A DNA stretch of 64,000 nucleotides from Phytopseudomonas dryadis (GCF_004327355.1 NZ_QJUM01000015.1:62001-126000), one strand, 5' to 3'. Shown: positions 9,041-16,446, counted from the first letter of the stretch. Made by a program: numbers and translations. Notes: generated by a model from the letters alone, not told the origin.

Positions 9041-9055
9041 GCTGGCTGTGCCAGC
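9041..9055 (-). other. Hairpin just upstream of rtcB
   Basis: Perfect 6-bp inverted repeat GCTGGC-ACA-GCCAGC on the minus strand, 20 bases before the rtcB ATG and just after the last Y-RNA-like unit. There is no T-run, so it is not a standard terminator. It could protect the 5' end of a processed rtcB messenger or define the 3' end of the last small RNA. Confidence 0.6.
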
Positions 9056-9067
9056 GTGTTCTCGGTG

Positions 9068-9188
9068 CGGCGACAAAAGTTGGTGAAACATGCACGATGC
9101 TCTATCCGTTGGCTGAGCTACAGCCTTGCGGCTGGCGGGATTCGAACCCGCGACCCTCGTGTCCCTGTAGTTCCACCGGCATTCGCCG
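9068..9188 (-). ncRNA. Y-RNA-like unit 5 with permuted tRNA-like module
   Basis: About 121 nt. The ends pair (CGGCGA with TCGCCG) and carry CGAATGCC on the 5' side and TTTTGTCG on the 3' side, matching the bacterial Y RNA Ro-binding consensus as I recall it. A second 8-bp stem pairs GGTGGAAC with GTTTCACC, and CACGA pairs with TCGTG in anticodon-stem position. Then come a T-arm (GCGGG-TTCGAAT-CCCGC), an acceptor-like stem capped by a GNRA loop (CAGCC-GCAA-GGCTG) and a D-arm (GCTC...GAGC). The order T-arm, acceptor, D-arm is that of a circularly permuted tRNA. Located between rsr and rtcB and expected on the same transcript. Ends are inferred from pairing. Confidence 0.8.
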
Positions 9189-9192
9189 GGCC

Positions 9193-9217
9193 AAAAATGG
9201 TGGAGGCTCCAGCCTCC
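9193..9217 (-). terminator. Terminator-like hairpin between Y-RNA-like units 4 and 5
   Basis: On the minus strand GGAGGC-TGGA-GCCTCC (perfect 6-bp stem) is followed after 4 bases by TTTTT. This has the form of a short intrinsic terminator or attenuator inside the operon, before unit 5 and rtcB. It may reduce read-through from rsr and units 1-4 into the repair genes, or mark the 3' end of a processed RNA. Confidence 0.55.
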
Positions 9218-9219
9218 TT

Positions 9220-9323
9220 GCAGCGACAAGATGACGGGCACATTTGCTCTACCGACTGAGCTACCCGTTACCGGGGCGGGGTTCGAACCCGCGACACAAT
9301 GTAGTACCCATGGCATTCGCTGC
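9220..9323 (-). ncRNA. Y-RNA-like unit 4 with permuted tRNA-like module
   Basis: About 104 nt. The terminal stem pairs GCAGCGA with TCGCTGC; the 5' side carries CGAATGCC and the 3' side CTTGTCG. The second stem pairs ATGGGTAC with GTGCCCGT. The tRNA-like part has a T-arm (GCGGG-TTCGAAC-CCCGC), a short acceptor-like stem CCCG-GTAA-CGGG with a GNRA loop, and a D-arm (GCTC AGTCGGTA GAGC). It is the cleanest tRNA mimic in the array, with CATT/AATG in anticodon-stem position. It is followed by a terminator-like hairpin. Confidence 0.8.
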
Positions 9324-9326
9324 CGA

Positions 9327-9340
9327 CCCACCGTGGCGGG
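9327..9340 (-). other. Spacer hairpin between Y-RNA-like units 3 and 4
   Basis: CCCGCC...GGTGGG forms a compact hairpin in the 28-nt spacer between two units. It has no T-run. Hairpins lie in or next to the larger spacers of this array, which suggests processing or end protection rather than termination. Confidence 0.5.
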
Positions 9341-9351
9341 CCTTGAAAAGA

Positions 9352-9483
9352 TGCGACGACAAAAGTGGTGAAACGTATTTTCGTGTTCTGCCATTGAACT
9401 ACGGCCCCCCAGTGATGGAGCCGACGGGACTCGAACCCGCATCTCGACCGTGGAAGGGTGTAGTTCCACCGGCATTCGTCGCA
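9352..9483 (-). ncRNA. Y-RNA-like unit 3 with full-length acceptor-like stem
   Basis: About 132 nt, the longest unit. The terminal stem TGCGACGA/TCGTCGCA is perfect over 8 bp, with GACGAATG on the 5' side and TTTTGTCG on the 3' side. The inner stem is GGTGGAAC/GTTTCACC, as in unit 5. The T-arm reads GCGGG-TTCGAGT-CCCGT. It is followed by a 7-bp acceptor-like stem (CGGCTCC with GGGGCCG) closed by an 8-nt loop ATCACTGG instead of free ends, and then a D-arm (GTTC AATGGCA GAAC). This is the unit closest to a real tRNA in acceptor length. No CCA end or anticodon loop is present. Confidence 0.8.
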
Positions 9484-9499
9484 AAACTCTGAATCAGGT

Positions 9500-9586
9500 G
9501 GCACGACAAGAGAAGTGACTGTTCCGTGTTGCCACGGGCCGGTATCGAAACCGGCATAACCCTGTACAGCCACTGGCATTCGTGCC
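9500..9586 (-). ncRNA. Y-RNA-like unit 2, lacks the D-arm
   Basis: About 87 nt. The terminal stem GGCACGA/TCGTGCC is perfect, with CGAATGCC on the 5' side and CTTGTCG on the 3' side. The inner stem is GTGGCTGT/ACAGTCAC. The tRNA-like part keeps a T-arm (GCCGG...CCGGC) and an acceptor-like stem CCGTG-GCAA-CACGG, but no D-arm can be found. It may keep Ro binding with altered partner recognition. Confidence 0.75.
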
Positions 9587-9592
9587 TTCGCG

Positions 9593-9652
9593 CGTAGTCG
9601 ACAAGGGGACGATGAGACATTCTGGAGGTAGTCCCGTCGGCATTCGAATACG
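9593..9652 (-). ncRNA. Y-RNA-like unit 1, minimal (no tRNA-like module)
   Basis: About 60 nt. It keeps the diagnostic pair CGAATGCC and CTTGTCG and an imperfect terminal stem (CGTATTCGA with TCGACTACG, one mismatch), with a short GACGGGAC...GTC-rich inner stem, but no T-arm, acceptor or D-arm. It is the unit nearest rsr (49 nt after the rsr stop) and 6 nt from unit 2. It could be a deletion remnant or a Ro-only ligand. Confidence 0.55.
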
Positions 9653-9701
9653 TTCGAATCGTCAATCTTGTGCGCCCAGCCCCCATTGGCCGGACGCGTT
9701 C

Positions 9702-11255
9702 TCATATCTCCATCTGCTCGATGGCATCGACCCAGTGGCCGGCGCCAAACTTACCGCTGGCGAACTGTGCCAGCACGTCGAACACCGCGTCGCTGAAACC
9801 GCCGACATTCAGGATGTCCGCTCGGTCCGCCGCCTGCGTGGTGCCGTAGGGCTGCAGGTCGATGCAGATCAGCCGCGCCTGCGGGTTGAACTGCTTGATT
9901 CGCTCCCACTGGCGCAGGGTTTCCGTGGCGCCATGGCGGCGGGCGTCGATCCAGGATTCGTTGTCGGAAACCAGGATCAGCGTATCCACCTTGGCCTTGG
10001 CGTCCGCCAACTGCTTCAGCGGTGCGGAGCAGCTGGTTCCGCCGCCACCGATTGCCGCCAGCTTCTGGGCGTTGCTCATCACGCTGTCGCGAGGGTTGAG
10101 CGTCACCTTCACCACCTTGTTCTCGAACGGCAGTACCTGAGCGCGAGGTTGCTTGCGCAGGATCGCCGCCGCCACCAGTGCCGCCACGTCGATGCAGCGC
10201 ACCGCCGTCGTCGCACCCTGGCGATAGCCGGTGACCGGGCTCGCCATCGAGCCGGATACGTCCGGGCACACCACCACGTTGCCACTCAGCGCCGGCACGT
10301 TGGCCAGCGACAGCTCCAGGGCGTCCTGCAGCGCTTCGCGCACCACCAGCGGCACATCGTTGCCGGTCATGCGGTAGGCCGCCAGCAACTGGTACGGGTA
10401 GACCCGCGCCTTGGCCACCACCTCGGCATCGGCCAGGCGCTGCGCCAACGCGGTGGCGCAGCCCTCGACCGCGAATGCGCCGTGGCGCAGCAGCGTGTTG
10501 AGGTTCATGCGCAGCGCCTGCCAGCCCATGCGGCCAGCCAGTTCGGCCCATTGCGTCGCGCTCAACGTTTCGTTGCCGAGCAACTGGAACGGTACGTCAG
10601 GCAGTTCGCTGCTGGTCCCGCTGCGAAACGCCAGCAGCGAGCGGGTCAGCACTGGCAGGGCCTCGGCATCCGCCGGCTTGCCGATCAGCCAGGCGAAGAA
10701 CGCTTCGCGCCAGGCTTCGGCCGGCTTGGGGTGAACCATCTTCACCACGTCCGCCAGCGATGGCTGGTTGCCGATCGCCGCCTGCAGCAACTGGCGTTCG
10801 CTGGCGCTGTTCAACCAGGCCTGCACCAGGCGCTTGGGCTGCGAACCGAGGGATTTGCGTCCGGTCACGCCGCTGCGCAGGATCTGCACGAAGGTGCGCA
10901 GCATCTTGCCGTTATCCACTACCTGTTCGAACAGTGCGGGCACCAGGCTCGACCGTTGCGCGGCCAGGGCCGCCAGCAACAGGGCCGGCATGTCCTTCAT
11001 ATGGCCTTTCTTGCGGGCATACAGGGCGGCCTTGGCCACGTAGCGGGCGTCCAGTTCGGCGACCAGTTTCAGTACCTCGGCCAATTGGGTCTCGGCATCG
11101 GCGTAGAAGGTCTGGTTCAAGCAGCCGGTTACCGCCAGTTGCGCCAGTTTGTGCTTGGGCTGGTAGGCATAGGCCGGCGCCTGCTGGTGGTTCAGCGCAT
11201 CGCTGGCAGGCAACTGGGCTTCGCGGCTGTTGAACAATTTGAAGTTGGCCATCAT
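9702..11255 (-). CDS. rsr: TROVE-domain RNA-binding protein Rsr (bacterial Ro60)
   Basis: 517 residues. The N-terminal two thirds (Tyr/Lys-rich start, then AKAALYARKKGHMKDMPALLLAAL and repeated helices) is the TROVE ring of HEAT-like repeats that binds misfolded RNA in its cavity and Y RNA on its outside. The C-terminal third is a von Willebrand A domain with MIDAS motif DVSGSM near residue 330, the second-loop Thr in GGGGTS, and a later acidic residue in LVSDNES. Bacterial Ro proteins act with Y RNAs and nucleases in RNA quality control. First gene of the sigma-54-driven repair operon. ATG at 11255, with a second ATG one codon later. Confidence 0.93.
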   Translation of the reverse strand: MMANFKLFNSREAQLPASDALNHQQAPAYAYQPKHKLAQLAVTGCLNQTFYADAETQLAEVLKLVAELDARYVAKAALYARKKGHMKDMPALLLAALAAQRSSLVPALFEQVVDNGKMLRTFVQILRSGVTGRKSLGSQPKRLVQAWLNSASERQLLQAAIGNQPSLADVVKMVHPKPAEAWREAFFAWLIGKPADAEALPVLTRSLLAFRSGTSSELPDVPFQLLGNETLSATQWAELAGRMGWQALRMNLNTLLRHGAFAVEGCATALAQRLADAEVVAKARVYPYQLLAAYRMTGNDVPLVVREALQDALELSLANVPALSGNVVVCPDVSGSMASPVTGYRQGATTAVRCIDVAALVAAAILRKQPRAQVLPFENKVVKVTLNPRDSVMSNAQKLAAIGGGGTSCSAPLKQLADAKAKVDTLILVSDNESWIDARRHGATETLRQWERIKQFNPQARLICIDLQPYGTTQAADRADILNVGGFSDAVFDVLAQFASGKFGAGHWVDAIEQMEI

Positions 11256-11292
11256 GGCGTCTCACTCTGTGTTTCCGTGTTGTCAGAGCTAT

Positions 11293-11308
11293 TGCAGCGG
11301 ATGTGCCA
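11293..11308 (-). promoter_or_regulatory. Sigma-54 promoter of the rsr operon
   Basis: On the minus strand TGGCAC-ATCCG-CTGCA gives GG and GC separated by exactly 10 bases, with one mismatch to TGGCAC-N5-TTGCA. It lies 38 bp upstream of the rsr ATG; transcription should start near 11282. This fits control by the divergently encoded sigma-54 activator RtcR. Confidence 0.88.
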
Positions 11309-11310
11309 GG

Positions 11311-11460
11311 TTTTCTATTTTTCTATTAAAAAATAATTAACTATATGATTTTAAAGGTTTAAAAATATTTATTAGGAGTCTTTTGGGCATGAGGGTATTG
11401 AAGGGGTTTTTAGTTTTATTAGACTGTTGGATAGCTATTTATATTTTTAGATAATATTCA
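11311..11460. promoter_or_regulatory. AT-rich control region between rsr and rtcR
   Basis: A 150-bp tract much richer in A and T than anything else in the window, with runs such as TTAAAAAATAATTAA. It lies directly upstream of the sigma-54 promoter, where RtcR upstream activation sites and DNA-bending sites (IHF) would be expected. I could not define a convincing inverted repeat for RtcR by eye. Confidence 0.6.
11427..11455 (+). promoter_or_regulatory. Sigma-70-type promoter of rtcR
   Basis: TTGGAT and GATAAT separated by 17 bases, ending 43 bp before the rtcR ATG. The -10 matches consensus at five of six positions and the -35 at four. It would give low constitutive production of the activator. 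Confidence 0.6.
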
Positions 11461-11498
11461 CTCATCTTCTCGTTTCCCAAGACCAAGGGGCTACTGAC

Positions 11499-13106
11499 AT
11501 GGCACGCAAGCGAACCGTCGCCATCGGCTTTATCGGCGCCACCCTGGATCGGGTAGGCAAGGGCGCCAATCGCTGGAACAGGTGGCGGCCCAGCATCGGC
11601 CTGTGTCAGCAGCCGGACCTGCTGATCGACCGCCTGGAGTTGATCCACGGAACCGATGCCCGCGATATCGGCCTGGCCGAACGCATCCGGGTGGATATTC
11701 AGCAGATCTCCCCGGAAACCGAAGTGCGGCTGCAGCCGATGCACCTGCGCAACCCCTGGGATTTCGAGGAGGTCTACGGCGCGCTGCACGACTTCACCAG
11801 TGCCTATGCCTTCGATACCGAGCACGAGGATTACCTGGTGCACATCACCACCGGCACTCACGTGGCGCAAATCTGCTGGTTCCTCCTGACCGAGGCACGC
11901 TATCTGCCGGCGCGCCTGGTGCAGACCTCGCCGGCGCGCAAGCGCGACGAAACGGCGCAGGTCACCGGCACCTACGCGCTGATCGATCTCGACCTGTCGC
12001 GTTACGACCGCATCGCCACGCGTTTTCGGCACGAGCGCCTGGAGGGGCTGGCTTTTCTCAAGTCCGGCATCGCCACGCGCAATGCCGCCTTCAACCGCTC
12101 CATCGAGCAGATCGAGCGAGTGGCGGTGCGTTCCAGGGCACCGATGCTGCTGATCGGCCCGACCGGCGCCGGCAAGTCCTTTCTCGCCCGGCGCATCTAT
12201 GAGCTCAAGCGCAGCCGGCATCAGGTCGAGGGGCGCTTCGTCGAGGTCAACTGTGCGACCTTGCGTGGCGACGGTGCCATGTCGGCCTTGTTCGGCCATA
12301 TCAAGGGGGCCTTCACCGGGGCGCAGAATGCCCGCGACGGCCTGTTGCGGGCCGCTGACGGCGGCATGCTGTTCCTCGACGAGATTGGCGAACTGGGCCT
12401 GGACGAACAGGCCATGTTGCTCAAGGCCATCGAGGAGAAGCGCTTCTTCCCGCTCGGCTCGGACAAGGAGGTGGCCAGCGATTTCCTGTTGATCGCCGGT
12501 ACCCACCGCGACCTGCGAGCGCGTGTCGGCGAAGGCCTGTTCCGCGAGGACCTGTTCGCGCGTATCAACCTGTGGACCTTCGAGTTGCCGGGTCTGGCCG
12601 GGCGCCGCGAGGACATCGAGCCGAACATCGATTTCGAGCTGCAGCGTCATGCCCGCGAGCAGGGGCGCCTGGTGCGTTTCAATCTGGAAGCGCGGCGCCA
12701 CTATCTGGCTTTCGCCAGCTCCAGCGAAGCGGCCTGGCAAGGCAACTTTCGCGAACTGTCCGCCTCCATCACGCGAATGGCGACCCTGGCCGACAGTGGG
12801 CGGATCGACGAAGCCCAGGTGCAGGAGGAAATCGATCGGCTGCGCCGCGCCTGGGGCGTGGCCGATCCGCATGACGGGCTGGATGCGCTACTGGGTGACG
12901 CGGCCGATGGTCTCGATCTGTTCGACCGCCTGCAGCTGTGCGCGGTGATCGCGGTCTGTCGTCAAGCCGACAGCCTGTCCGATGCTGGGCGCCGCTTGTT
13001 CGACGTGTCGCGTCAGGCCAAGGCTCAGCCCAACGATGCCGATCGCCTGCGCAAATACCTGACGCGCTTCGGCCTCGACTGGAAAGCCGTCCGCCAATCT
13101 GGCTGA
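11499..13106 (+). CDS. rtcR: Sigma-54-dependent activator RtcR
   Basis: 535 residues, the usual RtcR length. The N-terminal 180 residues (TVAIGFIGATLDRVG, HLRNPWDFEEVYGALHDF, YLVHITTGTHVAQICWFLL) form the RtcR regulatory domain, a CARF-like fold thought to sense RNA ends or cyclic nucleotides and repress the ATPase. The AAA+ domain has Walker A GPTGAGKS at 220-227, the sigma-54 contact loop GAFTGA at 270-275 and Walker B MLFLDEIGEL. A helical DNA-binding region follows at the C-terminus (QADSLSDAGRRLFDVSRQ). AAGGGG precedes the ATG. Transcribed divergently from the rsr operon that it should activate. Confidence 0.95.
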   Translation: MARKRTVAIGFIGATLDRVGKGANRWNRWRPSIGLCQQPDLLIDRLELIHGTDARDIGLAERIRVDIQQISPETEVRLQPMHLRNPWDFEEVYGALHDFTSAYAFDTEHEDYLVHITTGTHVAQICWFLLTEARYLPARLVQTSPARKRDETAQVTGTYALIDLDLSRYDRIATRFRHERLEGLAFLKSGIATRNAAFNRSIEQIERVAVRSRAPMLLIGPTGAGKSFLARRIYELKRSRHQVEGRFVEVNCATLRGDGAMSALFGHIKGAFTGAQNARDGLLRAADGGMLFLDEIGELGLDEQAMLLKAIEEKRFFPLGSDKEVASDFLLIAGTHRDLRARVGEGLFREDLFARINLWTFELPGLAGRREDIEPNIDFELQRHAREQGRLVRFNLEARRHYLAFASSSEAAWQGNFRELSASITRMATLADSGRIDEAQVQEEIDRLRRAWGVADPHDGLDALLGDAADGLDLFDRLQLCAVIAVCRQADSLSDAGRRLFDVSRQAKAQPNDADRLRKYLTRFGLDWKAVRQSG

Positions 13107-13466
13107 CGGGGGAGACCCGTCAGTCGAGCGTCCGTTCCCGGGATATCGCTCCTTGCTGGCGCGGCGTGGCGCCTGGGAGCGCTGCAACGGGGCTCCTGCA
13201 AAAGCGTGCCGCAATGTGCGTGGGTAGGCGGCCGCCTCAAGCGTTTTTGATCGAAGGCCGAAGGCCGCTATCGCTTTCTTGCCGCCATTTTTTCTGCTGG
13301 ATGTGGGTCGCAAGATCATCTGCGGCTTTTGATGCGCAGCTGCTCGGGGCGGCGTACAGCGGGTCGCTCACCTGACCGTTTGTACCGCTCGACGTGGGTG
13401 CCTTGCCAGGCGGGAGCGGGGGGCGCCAGAATGCAGGCAATTCTCCGCGGTATTTAAGGACTCCCG
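13107..13466. other. Intergenic region rtcR to Lon-like gene
   Basis: 360 bases with no convincing gene. No strong terminator follows rtcR; GGCTCCTGC near 13191 looks like a decayed half of the GTAGGAGC repeat. A weak TTGCCA at 13403 might be a -35 element, but a good -10 is not evident. Confidence 0.4.
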
Positions 13467-15935
13467 ATGCCCGATCCCGTTGCAGCCGGCTTGCGGCTGG
13501 CGCCCGATGCACTGACCCGTCCCTTCGCCCCCGAACAGTTCGCCTTCACCACCACCGATGATCTGGAACCCTTCCGCGGCGTGCTCGGTCAGGAGCGGGC
13601 GGTGGAAGCCCTGCAATTCGGCGTGGCCATGCCGCGTCCCGGCTACAACGTGTTCGTCATGGGCGAGCCGGGTACCGGTCGTTTCTCCTTCGTCAAACGT
13701 TACCTGCAGGCCGAAGGCAAGCGCCTGGAAACGCCCTCCGACCAGGTCTACGTCAATCACTTCGACGAGCCGCGCGAGCCGCGCGCCATCGAGCTGCCGG
13801 CCGGCACGGCGAGTGCGTTCATCGCCGATATCAACGTGCTGATCGACAACCTGCTGGCGACCTTCCCGGCGGTGTTCGAGCATCCCTCGTTCCAGCAGAA
13901 GAAGAGCGCCATCGACCGCGCCTTCAACAAACGCTACGACCAGGCCCTGGACGTGATCGAGCGCCTGGCGCTGGAGCGCGGCATCGCCCTGTATCGCGAC
14001 AGCAGCAACATCGCCTTCACCCCCATGCTCGAGGGCAAGGCGCTGGACGAGGCCGAGTTCGCCCAGTTGCCGGAAGCCGACCGTGAGCGCTTTCATGCCG
14101 ATATCGCCGCCCTGGAGGAGCGTCTCAACGAGGAGCTTGCCAGCTTGCCGCAATGGAAGCGCGAGTCGAGCAACCAGTTGCGTCAGTTGAACGAGGAAAC
14201 CATCACCGTCGCCCTGCAGCCGCTGCTGGCGCCGCTGTCGGAGAAGTATGCCGAGAACGCCGGGGTCTGCGCCTACCTGCAGGCCGTGCAGGTGAACCTG
14301 CTGAAGACCGTGGTCGATCAACTGGTCGAGGTGGAGAAGGCCGACGCCCAGACGCGCAAGATGCTCGAGGAACAGTACAGCCCGAGCCTGGTGGTGGGGC
14401 ATCACATCGACGGCGGTGCGCCGGTGGTGTTCGAACCGCACCCGACCTACGACAATCTGTTCGGCCGTATCGAGTACAACACCGATCAGGGCGCGCTCTA
14501 CACCAGCTATCGGCAGCTGCGCCCCGGCGCCCTGCACCGCGCCAACGGCGGCTTCCTGATCCTCGAAGCGGAGAAGATGCTCGGCGAGCCGTTCGTCTGG
14601 GACGCGCTCAAGCGTGCCCTGCATTCGCGCCAGCTGAAAATGGAGTCGCCCCTGGGCGACCTCGGCCGTATCGCCACCGTGACCCTCAATCCGCAGGTGA
14701 TCGCCCTGCAGGTCAAGGTGATCATCATTGGCGCCCGCCAGCTCTATTACGCCCTGCAGGATCACGATCCGGACTTCCAGGAGATGTTCCGGGTGCTGGT
14801 CGACTTCGACGAGGACATCCCCCTGGCCGACGAAAGCCTGGAGCAGTTCGCCCAGTTGCTGAAGACCCGCACCTCGGAGGAGGGCATGGCGCCGCTGAGC
14901 GCCGCCGCCGTGGCCCGCCTGGCGACCTACAGCGCGCGCCTGGCCGAGCACCAGGGGCGCCTGTCGGCGCGTATCGGCGACCTGTTCCAGTTGCTCAGCG
15001 AGGCGGATTTCATCCGTAATCTGGCCAGCGAGAGCGTCACCGATGCCGATCACATCGAGCGCGCCCTCAAGGCCAAGGCCACGCGCACCGGACGCGTCTC
15101 GGCGCGGATCATCGACGACATGCTCGCCGGCATCATCCTGATCGATACCGCCGGCGCCGCCGTGGGCAAGTGCAATGGCCTGACCGTGCTGGAAGTCGGC
15201 GATTCGGCCTTCGGCGTGCCGGCGCGGATTTCCGCCACGGTCTACCCCGGCGGTTCCGGCATCGTCGACATCGAGCGCGAGGTCAACCTCGGCCAGCCGA
15301 TCCACTCCAAGGGCGTGATGATCCTCACCGGCTTCCTCGGCAGCCGCTACGCCCAGGAATTCCCGCTGGAGATCTCGGCGAGCATCGCCCTGGAGCAGTC
15401 CTATGGCTATGTGGACGGTGACAGCGCCTCCCTGGGCGAGGTCTGCACGCTGATTTCGGCCTTGTCGCGGATTGCGCTCAAGCAGTGTTTCGCCATCACC
15501 GGTTCGATCAACCAGTTCGGCGAGGTGCAGGCGGTCGGTGGCGTCAACGAGAAGATCGAAGGCTTCTTCCGCCTCTGCGAGGCCCGCGGCCTGACCGGCG
15601 AGCAGGGGGCGATCATTCCCCATTCCAACGTCGCCACCCTGATGCTCGACGAACGCGTGCTGCAGGCCGTGCGTGCCGGTCAGTTCCACGTCTACGCGGT
15701 GCGCCATGTCGACGAAGCGCTGAGCCTGCTGGTCGGCGAAGATGCCGGCACGCCGGACGACAAGGGGCGCTTCCCGGATGGCAGCGTGAATGCGCGGGTG
15801 GTCGAACGGCTGCGCGAAATCGCCGAGATCGGTATGGGCGAGGAGGACAAGCCGGAAGCGGCGAAGGAGGCCTTGGCCGCTGCGCTGCCCGCCGGCGAGA
15901 AGAAACCGCGGACGAAGAGGCCGGCAGCCGACTGA
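13467..15935 (+). CDS. Lon-family AAA protease (LonB/YcbZ-like)
   Basis: 822 residues. The C-terminal proteolytic domain has the Ser-Lys dyad: Ser653 in GDSASLGE and Lys696 in GGVNEKIEGF. Their 43-residue spacing equals that of E. coli Lon (Ser679/Lys722). The N-terminal region contains the ATPase, including an unusual Walker A GEPGTGRFS at residues 66-74 with Arg in place of Lys, and later EHQGRLSARIGDLFQLLSEA. There is no Lon N-terminal substrate domain, as in the YcbZ group. Cytoplasmic; substrates unknown. By gene order it matches P. aeruginosa PA4576 (from memory). The C-terminal tail is charged and low-complexity. Confidence 0.85.
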   Translation: MPDPVAAGLRLAPDALTRPFAPEQFAFTTTDDLEPFRGVLGQERAVEALQFGVAMPRPGYNVFVMGEPGTGRFSFVKRYLQAEGKRLETPSDQVYVNHFDEPREPRAIELPAGTASAFIADINVLIDNLLATFPAVFEHPSFQQKKSAIDRAFNKRYDQALDVIERLALERGIALYRDSSNIAFTPMLEGKALDEAEFAQLPEADRERFHADIAALEERLNEELASLPQWKRESSNQLRQLNEETITVALQPLLAPLSEKYAENAGVCAYLQAVQVNLLKTVVDQLVEVEKADAQTRKMLEEQYSPSLVVGHHIDGGAPVVFEPHPTYDNLFGRIEYNTDQGALYTSYRQLRPGALHRANGGFLILEAEKMLGEPFVWDALKRALHSRQLKMESPLGDLGRIATVTLNPQVIALQVKVIIIGARQLYYALQDHDPDFQEMFRVLVDFDEDIPLADESLEQFAQLLKTRTSEEGMAPLSAAAVARLATYSARLAEHQGRLSARIGDLFQLLSEADFIRNLASESVTDADHIERALKAKATRTGRVSARIIDDMLAGIILIDTAGAAVGKCNGLTVLEVGDSAFGVPARISATVYPGGSGIVDIEREVNLGQPIHSKGVMILTGFLGSRYAQEFPLEISASIALEQSYGYVDGDSASLGEVCTLISALSRIALKQCFAITGSINQFGEVQAVGGVNEKIEGFFRLCEARGLTGEQGAIIPHSNVATLMLDERVLQAVRAGQFHVYAVRHVDEALSLLVGEDAGTPDDKGRFPDGSVNARVVERLREIAEIGMGEEDKPEAAKEALAAALPAGEKKPRTKRPAAD

Positions 15936-16013
15936 GGGGCGCGCGGACGAGCTGAAACGGGAGCAGCTCCTGGCATGCCGCCTGGACCTGCTTGCCCACG
16001 CTTCGTCCACACG

Positions 16014-16038
16014 GTTATCCACAGGTCGCGTGGATAAC
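16014..16038. promoter_or_regulatory. DnaA-box inverted repeat
   Basis: GTTATCCAC and GTGGATAAC form a perfect 9-bp inverted repeat with a 7-bp spacer. The left arm continues to TTATCCACA (16015-16023), the consensus DnaA box; the right arm gives TTATCCACG, one mismatch. It lies in the gap before the small gene at 16105. Confidence 0.6.
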
Positions 16039-16104
16039 TGCAGGCTTTTCCGATCCGGCCATGCGGGTGTAGGCTGAACGCCTGTTCCCGTGAGGGCCGC
16101 CGCC

Positions 16105-16446
16105 ATGCCGCGTAGCCTCTGCCTGACTCGCCAATGCCTGGGCGTGACCACCCGTATCGAATGCGTGCTGCTGCCGCTGGCGGGCGGTCAGGGGCTCTGG
16201 ACATTGATCTGTACCGCCGGCATGTCCGGCGCCCAGCCTTCGGCAATCAAGGCGCAAGGCCCGTTCTGCGGCCCTTTCGTGGCTGAAGAGGTGCTCGATG
16301 ACATCGCCGAAAGCCTGGCTGTGCAGGGCTATGGCGAATGCCAGGAGCTGCCGATCTGGCGCCTGCACGCCCAGGCCGAACTGCGCCGCCTGAATGGTGA
16401 GCGCTACCACTCTGCCGGGGATTGTGCGCGCCGTCCGGAAACCTGA
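16105..16446 (+). CDS. Small protein of unknown function
   Basis: 113 residues from the ATG at 16105; a GTG at 16090 would add five residues. No signal peptide or membrane span. The middle reads FCGPFVAEEVLDDIAESLAVQGYGECQELPIWRLHAQAELRRLN, a compact alpha/beta-looking segment with several cysteines (six in total). I do not recognise the family. Gene order suggests an equivalent next to yqhA in P. aeruginosa (PA4575, from memory). It sits between DnaA-box sequences at 16014 and 16515. Codon bias agrees with coding. Confidence 0.65.
   Translation: MPRSLCLTRQCLGVTTRIECVLLPLAGGQGLWTLICTAGMSGAQPSAIKAQGPFCGPFVAEEVLDDIAESLAVQGYGECQELPIWRLHAQAELRRLNGERYHSAGDCARRPET

Noticed and set aside
9068-9652. 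True tRNA genes or tRNA pseudogenes
   Set aside because: T- and D-arms are present but in permuted order, with no anticodon loop, free acceptor ends or CCA; the shared CGAATGCC/TTGTCG ends explain the blocks better as Y RNAs.
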